Shown here piece by piece: positions 26,865 through 36,199 of a DNA stretch of 64,000 nt (positions are counted from its first letter, which is position 1; every line of letters begins with the position of its first letter). This stretch comes from Salinimonas profundi. GTDB lineage: Bacteria; Pseudomonadota; Gammaproteobacteria; Enterobacterales; Alteromonadaceae. Below the pieces are notes generated by a model, which had not been told where the DNA came from, searched no databases, and saw only the letters and a program-made list of their open reading frames with translations. A program made the translations under genes and the position numbers. Where the stretch lies: contig NZ_JABBXD010000001.1 of NCBI RefSeq assembly GCF_014750655.1, forward strand, positions 171,102 to 235,101, in the 5' to 3' direction.

Positions 26865-28451
26865 GTGTTAACTAAAGAAATTTTACAAGCGCTGAAAGGC
26901 TATGCTGAGTCTATGAAGAAAGAGGTAACGTTCGTTTTACAGACTGGCGAACACAGCAAGCGTGACGAACTCGTGACGTTTCTGTCAGATATTGCCAGCG
27001 TAAGCGACAATATAAAGTTTGAAGAGCGAGATACCGATGGCGTTTTGCGTAGCTCGCTAAGCTTTCTTTTAGAGGCAGACGGAAACGACACCGGTATTCG
27101 CTTTTCGGGAATTCCCGCAGGCCATGAATTTAATTCTTTGGTTCTGGCAATGCTACATGCTTCAGGCGGTTCTGCGCTTAAAGTAGACGATAGTCTGAAA
27201 AGTATTGTCAAAGGTGTGTCAGAAGAGTTGCACTTTGAAGTGTTTATCAGTTTGAGCTGCCATAACTGTCCGGATGTGGTTCAGGCATTGAATCAGTTCG
27301 CGTTGCTTAATCCTAAAATCACAACGGAAATGATTGACGGCGGTTTATATCAAAGTGTGGTTGAAGAAAGGGATATCCAGGGTGTGCCGTCGGTTTATCT
27401 TAATGGTGAACTGTTTGCCAACGGTAAAGTTGATGCAGCGGTACTGATAGACAAATTGCTTGAACGGGATCCTTCACTTAAAGATGCCAACAAGGGCGAG
27501 AGCCTGCCATTGCAGGACGTTACTGTCATCGGCGGTGGACCTGCAGGTGTGAGCTCAGCAATATACAGTGCCCGGAAAGGCCTGAAGGTAGCGATGGTGG
27601 CAGACCGCTTCGGTGGCCAGGTTAAAGATACAATGGGAATTGAAAACTTGATTTCTGTGCCAAAAACAACGGGCCCTGAGCTTGTGGGTAATCTGGCAGA
27701 GCACATGAAAGATTATGACATCACGCTTAAAGAACATGTACGTGTAGAAAAAATTGAGAAAGGTAATGTAAAAACAATTACGTTGTCGTCGGGTGAAACC
27801 ATTCAGACCCGCTCAATTATCATTGCAACCGGAGCGCGCTGGAAACAATTAGGTATTCCCGGCGAGCAGGAAAATATTGGTAATGGCGTGGCTTATTGTC
27901 CGCACTGCGATGGTCCGTTCTTTAAGGGCAAGGATGTTGCCGTCATTGGCGGGGGTAACTCCGGGATTGAAGCGGCACTTGATCTGGCGGGTATTGTTAA
28001 GTCAGTGACTGTGTTTGAGTTTATGCCGGAGCTCAAAGCTGACAAAGTATTGGTTGATCAGGCTGAAAAGCGTGACAATGTTACTATCATTCGCAATGCT
28101 GCTACCAAAGAAATCATTGCAGATAATGGAAAAGTGGCGGCAATTGATTATCAGGACAGAGAAACGCAGGAAACGCATCGCAAACATCTGTCGGGTGTGT
28201 TCGTACAAATTGGTTTGGTACCAAACAGTCAGTTTCTGACCGATACGCTTGATTTGACTCAGCATGGTGAAATTATTGTAGACGAAAAATGCAACACATC
28301 TGAGCCAGGCATCTTTGCGGCAGGTGATGTGACAACCGTGCCGTACAAGCAAATTGTCGTGTCTCTGGGTGAAGGTGCAAAAGCGTCGCTGGCAGCGTTT
28401 GAATACCTGCTCACTCACCAGACTGAAGAAGAAATGTCTGATGTTGCGTAA
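26865..28451 (+). CDS. ahpF: Alkyl hydroperoxide reductase subunit F
   Basis: 528 residues from the GTG at 26865, close to the E. coli length of 521. The N-terminal double thioredoxin fold carries CHNC (Cys132/Cys135). The flavoprotein part has the FAD motif [19 protein letters not shown], the active-site pair CPHC around residue 350, the NADH-binding [13 protein letters not shown] and the C-terminal GIFAAGDVT. It transfers electrons from NADH to AhpC. The open frame extends to a GTG at 26820, but that codon lies in the intergenic hairpin and the extra residues have no family match; AGAGG precedes 26865. Confidence 0.96.
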   Translation: MLTKEILQALKGYAESMKKEVTFVLQTGEHSKRDELVTFLSDIASVSDNIKFEERDTDGVLRSSLSFLLEADGNDTGIRFSGIPAGHEFNSLVLAMLHASGGSALKVDDSLKSIVKGVSEELHFEVFISLSCHNCPDVVQALNQFALLNPKITTEMIDGGLYQSVVEERDIQGVPSVYLNGELFANGKVDAAVLIDKLLERDPSLKDANKGESLPLQDVTVIGGGPAGVSSAIYSARKGLKVAMVADRFGGQVKDTMGIENLISVPKTTGPELVGNLAEHMKDYDITLKEHVRVEKIEKGNVKTITLSSGETIQTRSIIIATGARWKQLGIPGEQENIGNGVAYCPHCDGPFFKGKDVAVIGGGNSGIEAALDLAGIVKSVTVFEFMPELKADKVLVDQAEKRDNVTIIRNAATKEIIADNGKVAAIDYQDRETQETHRKHLSGVFVQIGLVPNSQFLTDTLDLTQHGEIIVDEKCNTSEPGIFAAGDVTTVPYKQIVVSLGEGAKASLAAFEYLLTHQTEEEMSDVA

Positions 28452-28468
28452 GCTATAATCTAACAGCA

Positions 28469-28496
28469 AAAACCGGCCGTTCTGGCCGGTTTTTTT
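28469..28496 (+). terminator. ahpCF terminator
   Basis: The 10-bp stem AAAACCGGCC / GGCCGGTTTT (28469-28478 and 28484-28493) has a five-base loop and continues into T. It begins 17 bases after the ahpF stop. Confidence 0.88.
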
Positions 28497-28588
28497 ATGC
28501 CTGTAATACCCGGTTTTGTTGTCGATGAACTGTTAAAGCGAGCGCAATACCTACACCACTCATTGACATCACAGAGCAAATGAATTAA

Positions 28589-28606
28589 AAACCGACCAGT
28601 TGGTTT
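28589..28606 (+). promoter_or_regulatory. Candidate TetR operator upstream of the efflux operon
   Basis: The imperfect palindrome AAACCGACCAGTTGGTTT has 14 of 18 positions symmetric and lies 17 bp before the TetR-family start codon. The position and symmetry fit an autoregulatory operator for the repressor encoded next. Confidence 0.5.
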
Positions 28607-28622
28607 GTTTTTCGGAGAGTCT

Positions 28623-29201
28623 ATGTCCGGTGAAAGCGTAAATCGGGATAAAAAGTCGTCCAGGCAGCGAATTGTCGAGGCTGCGATTGATATAGCCATA
28701 AACCAGGGGCCTAAAGTGCTCACCCTGGATAAAGTGGCGGATAAATGCGGCATGAGTAAAGGCGGTGTCATGCACCACTTTAAAAATAAGGAAGCGCTGC
28801 TTGAGACGCTTCTTGCCAACATGATGGATACGTTCCGCTGTTATGAAGACGATATTGTTAGTGAGCACGACGCATTGCTGCCTATTACCCGGGTTCTGAA
28901 AAGTCGTGAACAAATCCATGACCATGTCAATCTGGACTACGCCCGAATACTGCTGGTGGCCGCTACAGAAGGCGAGTCACTGATGGCGCCGATTCAGGCG
29001 CGCTTTAAAGAGTTTGTTGAAGAGTTAAAACAGGACGAGTCCCGCTATTTTGACAGCCTGCTACTGTGGCTGGCCGCCGATGGACTAAGTTTTCAGGAGC
29101 TTATTTCAGTCAGTCCCTTCAGTGAGGACGAACGCAAGTCAATCCGCCATAAATTGATCACCATGGCTGAGTCGCTAGGAGAAAATACCCGTGAGAAATA
29201 G
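28623..29201 (+). CDS. TetR family transcriptional regulator
   Basis: 192 residues from ATG 28623, chosen because GGAGAG lies just upstream; the frame is open to a TTG at 28605. The N-terminal helix-turn-helix reads RIVEAAIDIAINQG, then LDKVADKCGMSKGGVMHHFKN, with the usual YxHF-type end. The C-terminal ligand domain is alpha-helical. It is the first gene of an operon with an RND adaptor and pump and overlaps the adaptor start by 11 bp, so it is probably the local repressor relieved by a pump substrate. Confidence 0.92.
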   Translation: MSGESVNRDKKSSRQRIVEAAIDIAINQGPKVLTLDKVADKCGMSKGGVMHHFKNKEALLETLLANMMDTFRCYEDDIVSEHDALLPITRVLKSREQIHDHVNLDYARILLVAATEGESLMAPIQARFKEFVEELKQDESRYFDSLLLWLAADGLSFQELISVSPFSEDERKSIRHKLITMAESLGENTREK

Positions 29202-30285
29202 TTTTTTGTCAATGCCCCTATGGCTAATTGCCTCAGTATTGTTTATCACAGGCTGTTCCAACGACGAGCCACAGCAGGCAGAGGAGCCTGCGCCACTGGT
29301 GCAGCTTTATGAGGTAGGCGCTGATACGCAGGTCACCGCCCGGCGTTTCCTGGCCCGGGTGGACGCGTTAAGCACGGTTGATTTGTCGTTTCAGGTCTCC
29401 GGACGTATTAATCAGCTGGTGGACAAGCAGGGCATTGTTGTTCCTGAAGGCGAGCTGCTGGCTGCGTTGGAGCCACAGGATTATGAACTGGCATTGCGGC
29501 AGGCTGAATCATCATTGCGCAAGGCCGAGTCTGATTTTCAGCGTGGTGAGGAGCTTAAAAAAGAATCCTACATAAGCGACTCAGATTATGATGGCCTTAA
29601 GACAAATTTTGAAAATGCCCAGATAGCGGTTGAGAATGCGCAGTTAAATGTCGAATACACGGAGCTGCATGCGCCGTTCAATGCATTGATTACTAACCGT
29701 CTGGTGGAAAAGCACTCTTTTGTGCAACCCAACCAACCGGTACTGCGGGTACAGAATATCAATTATTTGCGCGTGCACGTGAACGTGCCTGAAAGAATGA
29801 TGCGCATGGCGGTAGAAGAAGGCCCGCACTATCAGGTTTACCTTGAGAACAAGGCCGGCCAGAAGGTCACCGGCAATAATGGGAAGCCGGTGACGCTTAG
29901 TTACCTTGAACACCGCACTGAAGTAAACGAAGCCACCCAGACGTATCGTGTTACCTTCAAGTTACCACGAATCAAGGGGGTTGAACTGCTACCGGGCATG
30001 GTGCTGACTGCCCGTATTGAAATTGAGCGACCTGATGCGCAGAGCTGGTGGGTGCCGTTAAAAGCTGTGGATACGTCCGGAAAGGAAGAGTTCGCGGTAT
30101 GGCTGTATGATGACGAAACGCAATCGGTCAGCTATCACCCTGTTAAGATTGGCGTAATTCGTGACAACCAGGCGCAGGTGAAAGGCGGTATCGCTGCAGG
30201 CCAGAAAATCGTGTCTGCAGGCATCCGTCAGCTACAGGATAATATGGCTGTACGTCCGTATGACAGCGAGAAGCCGGTGCTATGA
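29191..30285 (+). CDS. RND efflux periplasmic adaptor subunit (membrane fusion protein), lipoprotein
   Basis: 364 residues. A lipoprotein signal with lipobox ITGC (Cys at about 22) is followed by the barrel-sandwich half LSFQVSGRINQLVDKQG. A coiled-coil hairpin (about 85-145, with ALRQAESSLRKAESDFQRGEEL read in two pieces) and the second lipoyl half ELHAPFNALITNR come next, with beta-barrel and membrane-proximal domains at the end. It bridges the pump to an outer-membrane channel. The GTG start has AGGAG upstream, inside the end of the regulator gene. The last four bases overlap the pump start (ATGA). Confidence 0.93.
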   Translation: MRNSFLSMPLWLIASVLFITGCSNDEPQQAEEPAPLVQLYEVGADTQVTARRFLARVDALSTVDLSFQVSGRINQLVDKQGIVVPEGELLAALEPQDYELALRQAESSLRKAESDFQRGEELKKESYISDSDYDGLKTNFENAQIAVENAQLNVEYTELHAPFNALITNRLVEKHSFVQPNQPVLRVQNINYLRVHVNVPERMMRMAVEEGPHYQVYLENKAGQKVTGNNGKPVTLSYLEHRTEVNEATQTYRVTFKLPRIKGVELLPGMVLTARIEIERPDAQSWWVPLKAVDTSGKEEFAVWLYDDETQSVSYHPVKIGVIRDNQAQVKGGIAAGQKIVSAGIRQLQDNMAVRPYDSEKPVL

Positions 30286-33200
30286 AAATTGCGACCTATT
30301 CGATCAAAAATCCACTGATCATCTGGATGTTGATGGTCACCTTTCTCATCGGCGGCATAGTGGCCGTGGTGGAAATTGGTAAGCTTGAAGATCCGGCTTT
30401 CGCGATTAAGCAAGCCATCATCACGACGAATTATCCGGGCGCCACCGCTGAAGAGGTAGAGGAAGAGGTTACCGAGCAGCTTGAGTCGCGTATACAACAA
30501 CTTAGCCAGTTAGGCGATATTACCTCACGATCATTGCCGGGCCAGTCTCAGATTACCATTGAGTTGCGGGATGACTTTAGTGGTGAGCAGCTGCCACAGG
30601 CGTGGGACGAGTTGCGACGCAAAGTTGAAGCTGCAACCATGACGTTGCCCCAGGGCGCTGCCAAGCCTGTGGTAAACGACGATTTTGGTGACGTATATGG
30701 GATGTTTTATGCGGTAACAGCCGAAGGTTTTACCAACCGCCAGAAGCGAGAGCTGTCATCAAAGCTGCGTCGTGAAGTGCTTACTGTGCCGGGAGTGACC
30801 CGAGCTCAGCTTGCCGGTGTGCCAGAAGAAACGATTTATGTTGAGGTCACACAGGAAAAGCTGGCCAGTCTGGGAATTTCACTGAACCAAATTGCCGGTG
30901 TCTTCCAGACGGAAAGTGCCATCGCTGATTCAGGCAGTGTGCGTGTTGAAGACAGGCGTATTCGCTTGGTCATTCCGCCCAGTGACGACTCTGCAGAAAC
31001 CATTCGTAATCTTAAATTTGGCATTCCCGGCACTACTGAGCAATTGCATATTGGTGATATTGCCAATGTTTATCGCGATGAGACAGAGCAGCCCCGCCAG
31101 CTGGTTCGCCATAACGGTGAAACCGCCTTTACCCTGGCCATTGCAGGACGTAGCGACAAAAATATTGTTGATATCGGACAACGTGTTGATACCCATCTTG
31201 ATTCACTTCGGGAAAAGCTGCCCCTGGGTGTGGAAATCCTGCCTGTGTACGAGCAACATATTGTCGTTGATCAGGCGATTGAAGACTTTCTAATCAATCT
31301 GGCTGCATCGGTCACCATTGTTGTTGCGGTATTGTTAATGGTCATGGGATGGCGCGTCGGCGTGGTGGTTGGTGGTACATTGCTGTTAACGGTATTGGGT
31401 ACTGTGCTTTTCATGTGGATCTTTTCCATACAGATGGAAAGGATCTCATTAGGTGCCTTAATTATAGCCATGGGGATGCTGGTTGATAATGCTATTGTCA
31501 TCGGTGAATCTATGCTGCTTAACCGACAGCAGGGAAAAAGCTCCATTGATGCGGCTGAGGAAGCCGCCCAACAAACACAGTTTCCACTGCTTGCCGCAAC
31601 GGTTATAGGGATACTGGCGTTTGCCGGCATCGGGTTGTCGCAGGACACTACGGGGGACTTCATGTTCTCGCTGTTCGCGGTCATTCTTATTTCACTGTTA
31701 CTGAGCTGGATACTGGCTGTGACCGTTACACCGCTATTGGGCCATTATCTGTTCAAGGCTGAAACCGGCCAGTCGGATGAGGATATTTATAACAGTCGCG
31801 GTTTTAATGCCTATAAAAAGTTGCTCAATACAGCGCTGCGCCACCGTCGCCTGACACTATTGGTATTGTTTGTTACCACCAGTGCTGCTGTTGTTGGATT
31901 TGGCTGGGTGAAACAATCCTTTTTCCCTCCCTCCAACACGCCTATCTTTTACGTAGATTATTATCTGCCGCAAGGTAGCGATATCCGCGCTACCGAAGAA
32001 GATATGAAAGAAATTGAATCGACCATTATGGCGCAGGAAGGCGTGGTCAATGTAACCAGCCTGATTGGCATGGGAGCAAGTCGGTTTATGCTGACCTATG
32101 CGCCGGAATTACCTAACCCTGCATATGGTCAGTTCATCATCAGAACGCAGCAGCGTGAACAGATCCCTGCCATCATGAAAACAATACGCGAACAGGCGGG
32201 GCGTACCCATCCTCAGGCCCAGATCTACACCCGACGATTGTTCTTTGGGCCGGCGACAGGCGCCAAAATCGAGGCACGCTTTATGGGCAGCGACCCTGAA
32301 GTACTGCGTGCGTTGGGAGAACAGGCGCAAGCAATCATGTACGGCTCTGATAGCCTTACAGATATTCGACAAAACTGGCGTCAGCGTGAGGTCATTGTCA
32401 GACCGGTCATTGATGAGCAGCAGGCAAGGATTGCAGGATTATCCCGTACGGACATTGCTGACTCTCTGGAATTCGCCACTGTCGGCAAGCGGGTAGGGAT
32501 TTATCGCGAGGAAGATCGTCAGATCCCAGTGGTGATTCGTCCGCCTGCCGAGGAAAGACGAAGTATGTCGTGGCTTGAAGACCGGTTGATTTACAGTGAG
32601 ACCGAGCAGAATTTTATACCTGTGACGCAGGTGGTAAAGGATTTTGAAGCACATTCAGAAAACGGCATCATTCATCGTAGAAACCGGGTTCGCACGCTGA
32701 CTGTACAGGCCGAGCCTGTCGGTAATCTTACTGCAGCGACCGCGCGAGCCACAGTGGTTAAACAGATTGAGGCAATGTCGCTACCCTCGGGATACACACT
32801 GGAATGGGGAGGAGAATACGAAAGCTCCAAAGAAGCCCAGGCCGGTTTGGGCTCAAAACTGCCCTTAAGTTTCCTGGCGATGATCGTCATTACTATCTTG
32901 CTGTTCAATGCACTCAGACAGGCTGCGCTTATCTGGATCATTGTGCCGATGTCTATTTGCGGGGTGACGGCCGGGCTTATTCTGACTGGTCTGCCATTTA
33001 GCTTTACGGCATTGCTTGGCTTATTAAGTCTGTCCGGCATGTTAATTAAAAATGCCATTGTGCTGGTTGATGAAGCAGATATCAGACGTAAAACAGCAGA
33101 TAACCTCAAAGAGGCTATCACTGGGGCCAGCATTAGTCGTGTGCGCCCGGTTATGTTGGCAGTACTGACGACTGTACTTGGTATGTTGCCGCTGCTCTGG

Positions 33201-33332
33201 GACGCATTTTTTGCCAGCATGGCAGTGACCATCATGGCCGGACTGACATTTGCCTCGCTGCTGACACTCGTGGCGGTACCGGTACTATATTCGCTGTTTT
33301 TCAGCGAAAAAGATATGAAACAGCGCTCCTGA
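30282..33332 (+). CDS. RND family efflux transporter permease
   Basis: 1016 residues with the standard RND plan: an N-terminal membrane helix, a large periplasmic loop (about 35-330), six helices, a second large loop (about 550-840) and five or six C-terminal helices. Proton-relay Asp and Lys residues are expected in helix 4 and helix 10; GMLVDNAIVIGES and LIKNAIVLVDEAD are the matching conserved segments. The family exports hydrophobic toxins or drugs using the proton gradient. Sequence alone does not settle the substrate. No TolC-like gene is in the operon, so a shared channel from elsewhere is likely. Confidence 0.95.
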   Translation: MKIATYSIKNPLIIWMLMVTFLIGGIVAVVEIGKLEDPAFAIKQAIITTNYPGATAEEVEEEVTEQLESRIQQLSQLGDITSRSLPGQSQITIELRDDFSGEQLPQAWDELRRKVEAATMTLPQGAAKPVVNDDFGDVYGMFYAVTAEGFTNRQKRELSSKLRREVLTVPGVTRAQLAGVPEETIYVEVTQEKLASLGISLNQIAGVFQTESAIADSGSVRVEDRRIRLVIPPSDDSAETIRNLKFGIPGTTEQLHIGDIANVYRDETEQPRQLVRHNGETAFTLAIAGRSDKNIVDIGQRVDTHLDSLREKLPLGVEILPVYEQHIVVDQAIEDFLINLAASVTIVVAVLLMVMGWRVGVVVGGTLLLTVLGTVLFMWIFSIQMERISLGALIIAMGMLVDNAIVIGESMLLNRQQGKSSIDAAEEAAQQTQFPLLAATVIGILAFAGIGLSQDTTGDFMFSLFAVILISLLLSWILAVTVTPLLGHYLFKAETGQSDEDIYNSRGFNAYKKLLNTALRHRRLTLLVLFVTTSAAVVGFGWVKQSFFPPSNTPIFYVDYYLPQGSDIRATEEDMKEIESTIMAQEGVVNVTSLIGMGASRFMLTYAPELPNPAYGQFIIRTQQREQIPAIMKTIREQAGRTHPQAQIYTRRLFFGPATGAKIEARFMGSDPEVLRALGEQAQAIMYGSDSLTDIRQNWRQREVIVRPVIDEQQARIAGLSRTDIADSLEFATVGKRVGIYREEDRQIPVVIRPPAEERRSMSWLEDRLIYSETEQNFIPVTQVVKDFEAHSENGIIHRRNRVRTLTVQAEPVGNLTAATARATVVKQIEAMSLPSGYTLEWGGEYESSKEAQAGLGSKLPLSFLAMIVITILLFNALRQAALIWIIVPMSICGVTAGLILTGLPFSFTALLGLLSLSGMLIKNAIVLVDEADIRRKTADNLKEAITGASISRVRPVMLAVLTTVLGMLPLLWDAFFASMAVTIMAGLTFASLLTLVAVPVLYSLFFSEKDMKQRS

Positions 33333-33387
33333 GCGGGCGCTTATTACTGAAGGGACAACGGCTACCCTGAGGTAGTCAGGTATTAAT

Positions 33388-33442
33388 GCGCTGTTGGTGC
33401 TATCTGCTGTTCCAGACAGGTAGCACCAACAGCGCTTTTTTG
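33388..33442 (+). terminator. Terminator of the efflux operon
   Basis: The perfect 15-bp inverted repeat GCGCTGTTGGTGCTA / TAGCACCAACAGCGC (33388-33402 and 33421-33435) has an 18-base loop and is followed by six T. It is unusually long for a terminator stem. Confidence 0.82.
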
Positions 33443-33551
33443 TTTTTCGGACACGGGGTTGCGCGTGCGAAAAATGACGTGCTACCAATTTGATCTGAAT
33501 AGGGGTACTGTAACTACATGATTAAAATCAGTATCAGCTAAGGGAATTAAA

Positions 33552-34328
33552 ATGAAAAAGGTGTTAACTGTATTACTAATTATTGTTCTGCTCATCGTCG
33601 GTGCCCTCTGGTACGTCATGAGTGGTGCCGGTGATTTTATCCGTTCACAGATAGAGAAACAGGGAAGCCGTTACATGCAGACCGAAGTGGCTGTGGATGG
33701 CGTGGATATCGGCTACAGCGATGCCAAAATGGACATCACCGGGCTTAGAGTAAGTAACCCTGACGGTTTTTCTGATGAGATCGCACTGGGTATGGGAACG
33801 ATGACCTTCGATTTAGGCGGAATTTCATCTGAACCTTATGTGGTCCAGAATGTGACCATCGATGCCCCTGAAATTCTTTATGAAATGAACGCGCAAACGC
33901 AGAGCAATCTGCTCACATTGAAAAATAATCTTCAGGCCAACCTGCCAAAAGGTGAACAGAAAGAACAGAGCGGTAACGAAGAAATGCCTCGTGTCATTGT
34001 TGAGAACGTGACTATAAGCAATGCACGACTACGTCTGGATCTGGAGGCTGTTGAAACCGGTGAGTTGCAGGTGGATAAAAAATCTTATGAAGTAAAACTG
34101 CCGACTTTTAATGCCGGGCCAGTCGGCCAGCCAGATGGTTTACCTGCCGATCAGGTAGGTGCTGCTATTATGGATGCATTATTAGACAACGCCATTAAAC
34201 AGGCAAAAGAACAAGCAAGAGAGCAGTTGAAAGACCGTGCCCGTGAAGAGCTGAAAAAAGAAACGGATAAGCTTAAAGAAAAAGCTGAAGAGAAATTAAA
34301 AGGGCTGTTTAACAAAGATAATAATTAA
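33552..34328 (+). CDS. AsmA-like envelope protein
   Basis: 258 residues. One N-terminal membrane helix (VLTVLLIIVLLIVGALWYVM) is followed by a beta-rich segment with the AsmA/DUF748-type phrases VAVDGVDIGYSDAKMDITGLRVSNPDGF and VVQNVTIDAPEILYEM. The C-terminal 70 residues are a Lys/Glu-rich helix (repeated REQLKDRAREELKKE pattern) that is probably coiled. AsmA-like proteins bridge the periplasm and are linked to lipid transport or outer-membrane assembly, but this short form cannot be assigned a partner. An AAGG sequence precedes the ATG, and a terminator follows. Confidence 0.75.
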   Translation: MKKVLTVLLIIVLLIVGALWYVMSGAGDFIRSQIEKQGSRYMQTEVAVDGVDIGYSDAKMDITGLRVSNPDGFSDEIALGMGTMTFDLGGISSEPYVVQNVTIDAPEILYEMNAQTQSNLLTLKNNLQANLPKGEQKEQSGNEEMPRVIVENVTISNARLRLDLEAVETGELQVDKKSYEVKLPTFNAGPVGQPDGLPADQVGAAIMDALLDNAIKQAKEQAREQLKDRAREELKKETDKLKEKAEEKLKGLFNKDNN

Positions 34329-34348
34329 CTGCGATTAGCGATGACTGT

Positions 34349-34376
34349 AAAGCGGCATACGTGCCGCTTTTTTTAT
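34349..34376 (+). terminator. Terminator of the AsmA-like gene
   Basis: The stem AAAGCGGCA / TGCCGCTTT (34349-34357 and 34362-34370) is followed by T (to about 34374). Confidence 0.85.
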
Positions 34377-34413
34377 ATCAGAGCGCGGAAGACAAAATAG
34401 GTTGATATCAATA

Positions 34414-34437
34414 AAAAAGCGCCCGAAAGCGCTTTTT
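34414..34437 (-). terminator. Terminator of the DUF3718 gene
   Basis: The stem AAAAAGCGC / GCGCTTTTT is symmetric, so it works on both strands. It lies 23 bp past the stop codon of the minus-strand DUF3718 gene. Confidence 0.75.
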
Positions 34438-34459
34438 GACTGAGGATACAACGATGAAA

Positions 34460-34855
34460 TTATTCAGGTGATACAAAGCTGACCTGAATGTGTTCAGGTG
34501 GTAATCTGCTCACCTGAATATCTCTGATCTCGATTCGGGTATCAATGCTGTAGCGTTTCAGTATCTGATAGGTATCTGTGGCACCATAATAATCAGCAAA
34601 GGCAGCCAGATTCATACCATTGCAACGCAGGCCTTCGCCTAACATTCTGTAGGTCGGGCCGGTATGCTTTCTGCCAAGCGTTATTTGCTGAACAGACTGA
34701 TGCATGTTCATGCGGTCATTTCCTGCAGCATGCTGACAGACTGAAATCAAATCCTGCTCAAGATGTTTGGGATAGTCTTCGGCCATTGCAGTACCTGATA
34801 TTGCACCTAGTGATAGCACACAGAGGCCGACAGAAACGATGTTGCTTCTGCTCAT
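34460..34855 (-). CDS. DUF3718 domain exported protein
   Basis: 131 residues. A signal peptide (cleavage likely after residue 25, at AMA-EDY) is followed by the DUF3718 core with LISVCQHAAGNDRMNMHQSV and LRCNGMNLAAFADYYG. The paired cysteines in these two segments could form a disulfide. The family is restricted to gammaproteobacteria, particularly Alteromonadales and Vibrionales, and I know no function for it. The gene stands alone. It lies divergent from the winged-helix gene with a 240-bp shared gap. Confidence 0.82.
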   Translation of the reverse strand: MSRSNIVSVGLCVLSLGAISGTAMAEDYPKHLEQDLISVCQHAAGNDRMNMHQSVQQITLGRKHTGPTYRMLGEGLRCNGMNLAAFADYYGATDTYQILKRYSIDTRIEIRDIQVSRLPPEHIQVSFVSPE

Positions 34856-35095
34856 GATCTTTTCCTTTCGTTTATTGGTGATTGTTAACGTTTACTGGCG
34901 ATACTGCCGCGCAGACCCTCTAAATGTAACTGGCGCTGCTAACTTTCACCCTGACAATACACTGAAAATTTACTGTCATAGTAAACGCACCATTATTCAT
35001 AATGTTATTCATTTAGCCGTCATGGAAAGCGTAAAATTTCATCTGATAAAACGATAATGTGCTAAAATTTAATAGGTATCTGACAGGGGACCATC

Positions 35096-35467
35096 ATGAG
35101 TATGCATCCCACCTCCCTGAAGTATGATCATACGACACGGACTGTCAGTAACGGACAAGGCGCCAGCCGCGTTCTTTCTCCTCAATGCGCCCATTTACTT
35201 GAGCTCTTTCTGACGCAGGACAATCACATTGTTACCCGTAAGCAAATGCGGGACGTCATCTGGCGACACAACATTGTGAGTGAAGACATGATAAATCACT
35301 TGATATGTCGGCTTAGAAAAGAACTTAAATCGCTACCGGGCGAGCGGTGCTGGCAAATTGAGGCAATCCCGAAAGTGGGTTACCGGATGCTTCTGAGCGA
35401 GCAGGAAACGCACGACATTAAATACTGGCTGCATCGTTGTGGAAGCTGGTTCAGCGGCAGCGAATAG
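35096..35467 (+). CDS. Stand-alone winged-helix (OmpR-type) DNA-binding protein
   Basis: 123 residues. The whole protein is essentially one Trans_reg_C domain: VLSPQCAHLLELFLTQ, the recognition region VSEDMINHLICRLRKEL and the wing IEAIPKVGYRML. There is neither a receiver domain nor a CadC/ToxR-like membrane helix. It may be a DNA-binding module acting with another protein or a degraded regulator. A possible -10 (TAAAAT near 35062) lies upstream, and GGGGA precedes the ATG. The neighbouring genes, DUF3718 on one side and a lipoprotein on the other, are plausible targets but this is only inferred from proximity. Confidence 0.8.
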   Translation: MSMHPTSLKYDHTTRTVSNGQGASRVLSPQCAHLLELFLTQDNHIVTRKQMRDVIWRHNIVSEDMINHLICRLRKELKSLPGERCWQIEAIPKVGYRMLLSEQETHDIKYWLHRCGSWFSGSE

Positions 35468-35526
35468 CGAGATGGCGCGCAACAGAACCGAAAAAGGTTT
35501 CCGGTGCGCTAAAGCTAAAGACGCGC

Positions 35527-36054
35527 TTACTGATTAACATCAAAAGTAGCGTTATCAAGCATGGTGATGAAACCTTCCTGGTTATCCAGCTTCAATTCTA
35601 ATGACAGGGTCAGGGTTTCCAGCGCTTCAGGTTGTTGCTTGATACCGGCAGAAATCTGAAATGTATATTTGCTTTTATCATCAGGAGAATATGACGCCTG
35701 TAGCGTTTTGAAGTTCTCGGCAGCACCTGCTGTCATTCTATAGGTGAACGCATTTTTAGCCGGCTGGCTTGAAAACAGGCCGCTTTCTGCGGCGCGTTGC
35801 GTGTGAGATTCAAGGATGAGTGGAAAGTCGAGGATCCGGACATGTTGGCCGTCATCCACCTCCATCTTTAACGCAATGTTCTCATGGTTGGGTTCCAACG
35901 GTTGGTCTAAAATGACTCTGGCTCTGATGACCTCAGGGTTGAGCAACACAAAGTCTGACTCATCAGCGGTAGCAAACCTTGCCATTGTGCTTAATGGTAT
36001 AGAGGTGCAGCTAAACAGGCCCGTTACCAGCAACAACAATACTACTAATTTCAT
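35527..36054 (-). CDS. Lipoprotein of unknown function
   Basis: 175 residues. The lipobox LFSC (Cys at about 16) marks a lipoprotein attached in the envelope. The mature part is rich in beta-strand patterns with long charged stretches, and I recognise no family. It stands alone, convergent with the winged-helix gene and followed upstream by the YgiQ terminator region. Its start has AAGG (complement of 36064-36067) a normal distance before the ATG. Confidence 0.7.
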   Translation of the reverse strand: MKLVVLLLLVTGLFSCTSIPLSTMARFATADESDFVLLNPEVIRARVILDQPLEPNHENIALKMEVDDGQHVRILDFPLILESHTQRAAESGLFSSQPAKNAFTYRMTAGAAENFKTLQASYSPDDKSKYTFQISAGIKQQPEALETLTLSLELKLDNQEGFITMLDNATFDVNQ

Positions 36055-36148
36055 AATGATTATCCTTAATCGCAGTATCCCTAAAAGACAATCATATACC
36101 CAAACAGCGTTTGATTAATACGTATTAATGATAATGTTCGTAAGAAAC

Positions 36149-36174
36149 AAAAAAGGGCGCCCCCTGGACGCCCC
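36149..36174 (-). terminator. Terminator of the YgiQ gene
   Basis: On the minus strand the stem GGGCG / CGCCC (36155-36159 with 36169-36173) is followed by six T. It lies 27 bp after the radical SAM stop codon. Confidence 0.7.
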
Positions 36175-36199
36175 TGTAAAACCATTGGCATGTTAACGC

